A stretch of 8,959 bases of DNA, taken from contig JAGVKY010000128.1 in assembly GCA_020050175.1 (NCBI GenBank), positions 1-8,959 of the forward strand, written 5' to 3'. Positions 6,361 to 8,959 of the stretch are shown in pieces; the first letter of the stretch is position 1; every line of letters begins with the position of its first letter. A model generated the notes under the pieces. It was given only the letters and a program-made list of their open reading frames with translations, was not told the origin of the DNA and made no database searches. Origin of the DNA: Parachlamydiales bacterium (GTDB lineage Bacteria; Chlamydiota; Chlamydiia; Chlamydiales; JAJFMK01). A program made the translations under genes and the position numbers.

Positions 6361-7272
6361 CTAAGCGAGGGAGTCGATCTTGTGATAATCAGAGAGGAGC
6401 TGCTCAAAGGCTCTTCTTGTCCTTTCTTGCCGCATTTCTTGGCGAGGCCCTTCTATATTGTCGAGTTGAAGTTCAGCCCCAAAATTAAGATGGATCGGAG
6501 TGTGTGTTAGCCGTCTCTCTTCTCCGAGGGCAATATTAATGGTAGGGGGTGGAGGCAGCAGGTCGTAAGTTTTTAAAGCAAGAGTATGAAAAGAGGTTTT
6601 ACTCCCACTTTTCTTGCCGATGAGATAGAGAAGTTCGACGCTTTCAGGGACAAAAGGAGCAGGGAGTAATGTCCCCTTCTCTTCTTTTCGGTCTCTCCCA
6701 CCACTCGGGGCGACATAAATGAGTTTGCCCCCTTCGCGTAAAAGCTCTTCCATTTTACCCAAAGTGCGTTTGTTATGGAGGAGTTTTTCCTCCCTTTTTT
6801 CGGGGGGGGTATCGATATACTTTTTGGAATAAATGCAGAGAAGATTGCATCCTAAGCTCATGGGGATGGCAACTGGATCGCGTATCACGCGATCTCCTGC
6901 GACAAAAATCATCCCCTCCATCAGTTTAGGAAAAGGTTTTTCTAATAGGAGGCTAATCGCTTGAGGGTCGGGTTCGGTTTGATGATTCGAAAGAAGAATC
7001 ACATTTTCTTTTCTCTCAATTTTCTCGTTGATCTCCTTCAGATGGTCCATGCCTAAAATCTGAGACCGCTCAAAGTCAATCAAGGGACGAAAGAAACTTA
7101 GCCCAAACTCTCTTTGGCTTGGAAGAGCAAGATGATAAATTGAAAAGGGGGTGGGGTTTTCTGTCTCTTTGAGAATTTGCAGACGGTATTTTTCCGCGAT
7201 CTCAATGAGCTCCTGTTTTGGCCACCCCCCCCGGATTCCCTCTCTGATATAGTGCTCGTAAAACTGCTTCAT
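6361..7272 (-). CDS. plsB: Glycerol-3-phosphate 1-O-acyltransferase, plant-plastid/chlamydial type, 303 aa
   Basis: The enzyme transfers an acyl group to sn-glycerol 3-phosphate to make lysophosphatidate, the first step of phospholipid synthesis, as a soluble or membrane-associated protein. The catalytic HX4D motif is in LLSNHQTEPDP (H97, D102). Downstream FVAGDRV (123-129) and the phosphate-binding region VAPSGGRDR (187-195), then LPAPFVPESVEL, follow the pattern of the chloroplast acyltransferase family, which is distinct from E. coli PlsB and from PlsY. Chlamydiae carry this plant-like form. The start is the ATG at 7272; the stop codon of rng lies in the same frame 18 bases upstream, so no longer start exists. 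No Shine-Dalgarno is visible: the bases where one would sit read CCTCCTT, the anti-SD sequence itself. The coding strand contains a G8 tract (codons 14-16) and a C8 tract (around codons 155-157), both possible slippage sites. It is cotranscribed with rng. Confidence 0.92.
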   Translation of the reverse strand: MKQFYEHYIREGIRGGWPKQELIEIAEKYRLQILKETENPTPFSIYHLALPSQREFGLSFFRPLIDFERSQILGMDHLKEINEKIERKENVILLSNHQTEPDPQAISLLLEKPFPKLMEGMIFVAGDRVIRDPVAIPMSLGCNLLCIYSKKYIDTPPEKREEKLLHNKRTLGKMEELLREGGKLIYVAPSGGRDRKEEKGTLLPAPFVPESVELLYLIGKKSGSKTSFHTLALKTYDLLPPPPTINIALGEERRLTHTPIHLNFGAELQLDNIEGPRQEMRQERTRRAFEQLLSDYHKIDSLA

Positions 7273-7290
7273 CGCTAAGGAGGCTAATCT

Positions 7291-8826
7291 CTAAACTTCA
7301 ATTTTTTCTTGGCTCAGAGTGGAATAAAGATGAAAATCGTTTAAATGAAGACGGTCATCTGTTTCAAACACAACACGTGCGTTGAGTTTTTCAGCAAGTT
7401 CTTCTAAAAATTTCTGATCTTCGCCCTTTATCGCATCTAAAAAGCTAGGATGGACAACTGCTTTGATGGCATAGCATTCGTTGAGCTGGATGGCCTTTTT
7501 AAGAGCTCTCTCGAGCTCTATCGCTATTGTTTCGTGCGTTTTGATGAGGCCTGTTCCAGAACAATAAGGACATGCTGTGAAGAGAGTCTGCATCAAAGAG
7601 CCGCGGCTTCTTTGCCTTGTCATCTCAACTAAACCAAACTCACTCATGCCGAGGATCATGCACTTTGCTGTATCGTCCTTCATGCAATCTTTGAGCCGAT
7701 CGAGAATGCGTCTTTGATTTTTTCGGAGACGCATGTCGATAAAATCACAAATCACAAGACCGCCAATATTCCTGATGCGGAGTTGACGAGCAATTTCTTC
7801 TGCGGCTTCTAAGTTAATCTGAACAAGCGATTCTTCCACATCGGTCGATGAGGAGTTGCTTCTTCCAGAGTTCACATCAATCGTTGTCATGGCTTCAGTT
7901 TTGTCAAAAAAGAGATAGCCGCCGGAGGGGAGCCAAATTTTTCGTCTTAAACTCTTTTCGATCTCTTTTTCGACATTAAACCGCTCAAACATCGGAACTT
8001 TATCTCGATAATACTCGATTTTTAGCGGATGTTCGCTTTGGTAGCGCTTGTAAAGTCTCTTTAAATTTTGAAAAGTTGTGTAGTCATCAACCAAAATCCT
8101 TTCAAATTTTTTGTCGATAGCTCCTAGGAGGGCCCTTTTAATCAGATCAGATTCTGCAAAAAGAAGCTCTGGGCCTTTTGTGTTTTCAAATTTTTGGCGA
8201 ATCGACTGCCAGGAGTCAAAAAGATCCTGAGCCTCCTCAATGAGAGCCTCGTCTGAAACGATGGCGCTCGCAGTCCGGCAGATTAGGCCGATGCTTTTCG
8301 GCATTTCTAAGGTGCGTAGGAGTTTTTTGAGCCGATCTCTTGCCCCGCGCTCCTCGATTTTGCGAGAGACGCCCCTATGGGAAGAGTTAGGCAGTAAAAC
8401 TAAGTACCTGCCAGCAATGGAAAGATTGGAGGTAAGGCGAGCGCCTTTTGATCCGATCGATTCCTTAACGACCTGGACCAGAACGGGCTGATCTTCTTTC
8501 AAAAGTTGAGAAATATCGGTTGAACCCGACGCGGATTTTTTTTCTTCCCCAGCCCAGTCCATGTCGAAATCCATATCGAAGAGTTCTTCGAATTTTTTGG
8601 CATTTTCGACGATGTCGGAGATGTGGATAAAGCCGTTATCCCCCTCATTGATATCAATAAAAGCCGATTGGATATTTTTGAGAATATTGGTGACTCGGCC
8701 GCGATAAATATTGCCCGTTAGTTGCCGTTCTCTTCTTCTTTCGACAATGAGATCTTTGAGTTGGCCGTGGGAGAGTGTTGCTTGTCGAACCTCTTTTGAT
8801 TCGACGTTTAAAAGGATTTCTTCCAT
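7291..8826 (-). CDS. rng: Ribonuclease E/G family endoribonuclease, 511 aa
   Basis: This endonuclease cleaves single-stranded AU-rich RNA from monophosphorylated 5' ends and acts in rRNA maturation and mRNA decay. I use the ATG at 8826; a TTG two codons earlier (8832) is possible, but MEEILLNV matches the usual RNase G beginning. From the ATG: an S1 RNA-binding domain at about 34-123 (GNIYRGRVTNIL, QSAFIDI, NGFIHISDI) interrupted by an acidic Ser-rich insert near 77-106; the DNase I-like catalytic part with TTIDVNSGR (D317) and ICDFIDMRLRKNQRR (D361) binding Mg; the VEMTRQR segment; and the zinc-link CPYCSGTG (C419, C422) for dimerisation. At 511 residues it is RNase G size and lacks the long C-terminal scaffold of E. 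coli RNase E. In chlamydiae the gene is often called cafA and precedes plsB, as here. No clear Shine-Dalgarno or promoter is seen. Confidence 0.93.
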   Translation of the reverse strand: MEEILLNVESKEVRQATLSHGQLKDLIVERRRERQLTGNIYRGRVTNILKNIQSAFIDINEGDNGFIHISDIVENAKKFEELFDMDFDMDWAGEEKKSASGSTDISQLLKEDQPVLVQVVKESIGSKGARLTSNLSIAGRYLVLLPNSSHRGVSRKIEERGARDRLKKLLRTLEMPKSIGLICRTASAIVSDEALIEEAQDLFDSWQSIRQKFENTKGPELLFAESDLIKRALLGAIDKKFERILVDDYTTFQNLKRLYKRYQSEHPLKIEYYRDKVPMFERFNVEKEIEKSLRRKIWLPSGGYLFFDKTEAMTTIDVNSGRSNSSSTDVEESLVQINLEAAEEIARQLRIRNIGGLVICDFIDMRLRKNQRRILDRLKDCMKDDTAKCMILGMSEFGLVEMTRQRSRGSLMQTLFTACPYCSGTGLIKTHETIAIELERALKKAIQLNECYAIKAVVHPSFLDAIKGEDQKFLEELAEKLNARVVFETDDRLHLNDFHLYSTLSQEKIEV

Positions 8827-8910
8827 GGGCAAAGTTAAGAATTGAGAATTAGAATAGGCGATGAAAGGGAAAATTTCTAGAAGAAAACTGCCTATTGGGA
8901 TATCCTCTTC

Positions 8911-8936
8911 CCTATCTTGCTATGCATCCTATCTTG
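8911..8936. repeat. Two 9-base direct repeats upstream of rng
   Basis: CCTATCTTG occurs at 8911-8919 and 8928-8936, a 17-base period, separated by 8 bases that contain the palindrome ATGCAT. The pair lies 85-110 bases before the rng start. The rest of 8827-8959 shows no gene I can support and no good promoter. The spacing could suit a regulator or an RNA element, but nothing identifies one. Confidence 0.4.
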
Positions 8937-8959
8937 TCCCTTCATATCGATCGCCTAGA

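Noticed and set aside
7277..7283. Perfect AAGGAGG on the plus strand
   Set aside because: No start codon or open frame follows at a suitable distance. The minus-strand genes are clear here.
8892..8957. Twenty-codon minus-strand frame ending at 8892
   Set aside because: It is bounded by stops on both sides, has no recognisable content and lies in the rng upstream region.
8861..8959. Open plus-strand frame from an ATG running off the right edge (33 codons)
   Set aside because: It has no ribosome site and a low-complexity Ser/Arg/Tyr-rich translation, and is too short to support. It could be judged with the sequence beyond the window.

Overview
This window is most likely from a member of the Chlamydiota, probably an environmental (Parachlamydia/Waddlia/Simkania-type) relative rather than a classical Chlamydia. 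The best evidence is an RNase E/G gene directly followed by a plant-plastid-type glycerol-3-phosphate acyltransferase gene. That family and gene pair are characteristic of chlamydiae (the cafA-plsB pair, CT808-CT807 in C. trachomatis, from memory). The low-to-moderate GC content and the cysteine-bearing outer-membrane-type barrel fit the same assignment. I could not search a database, so this is recognition from motifs and synteny.

Left side, plus strand (1-3010). The window opens inside a HAD subfamily IB phosphatase gene whose 5' end lies outside. An 84-base gap with a perfect TTGACA box but a poor -10 follows. Next come two exported proteins only 5 bases apart: a 200-residue Cys-containing beta-barrel protein (426-1028) and a 598-residue secreted protein (1034-2830). 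The second protein has eight spaced copies of a propeller-like blade motif, a 66-residue polyproline segment and a C-terminal fibronectin type III domain. Past its stop codon lies a decayed fragment of a second gene of the same propeller family (about 2863-3004).

Right side, minus strand (3011-8826), in transcription order. RNase E/G (rng/cafA) and plsB sit 18 bases apart and form one unit for RNA turnover and the first acylation step of phospholipid synthesis. A 124-base gap with a weak terminator-like hairpin plus T9 run and a TATAAT box separates them from two overlapping genes. These encode the halves of an MdlA/MdlB-like heterodimeric ABC exporter. The second half has an unusually reduced nucleotide-binding domain: about 25 residues shorter between Q-loop and signature, no X-loop, and LSEGE in place of LSGGQ.

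The plus-strand exported pair and the minus-strand genes converge at about 3004-3011. The remaining 133 bases at the right edge (8827-8959) are the upstream region of rng and contain a 9-base direct repeat but no convincing gene.

The most interesting candidates are the propeller-polyproline-FN3 secreted protein with its pseudogene neighbour, the asymmetric ABC exporter, and two 8-base G/C homopolymer tracts inside plsB.
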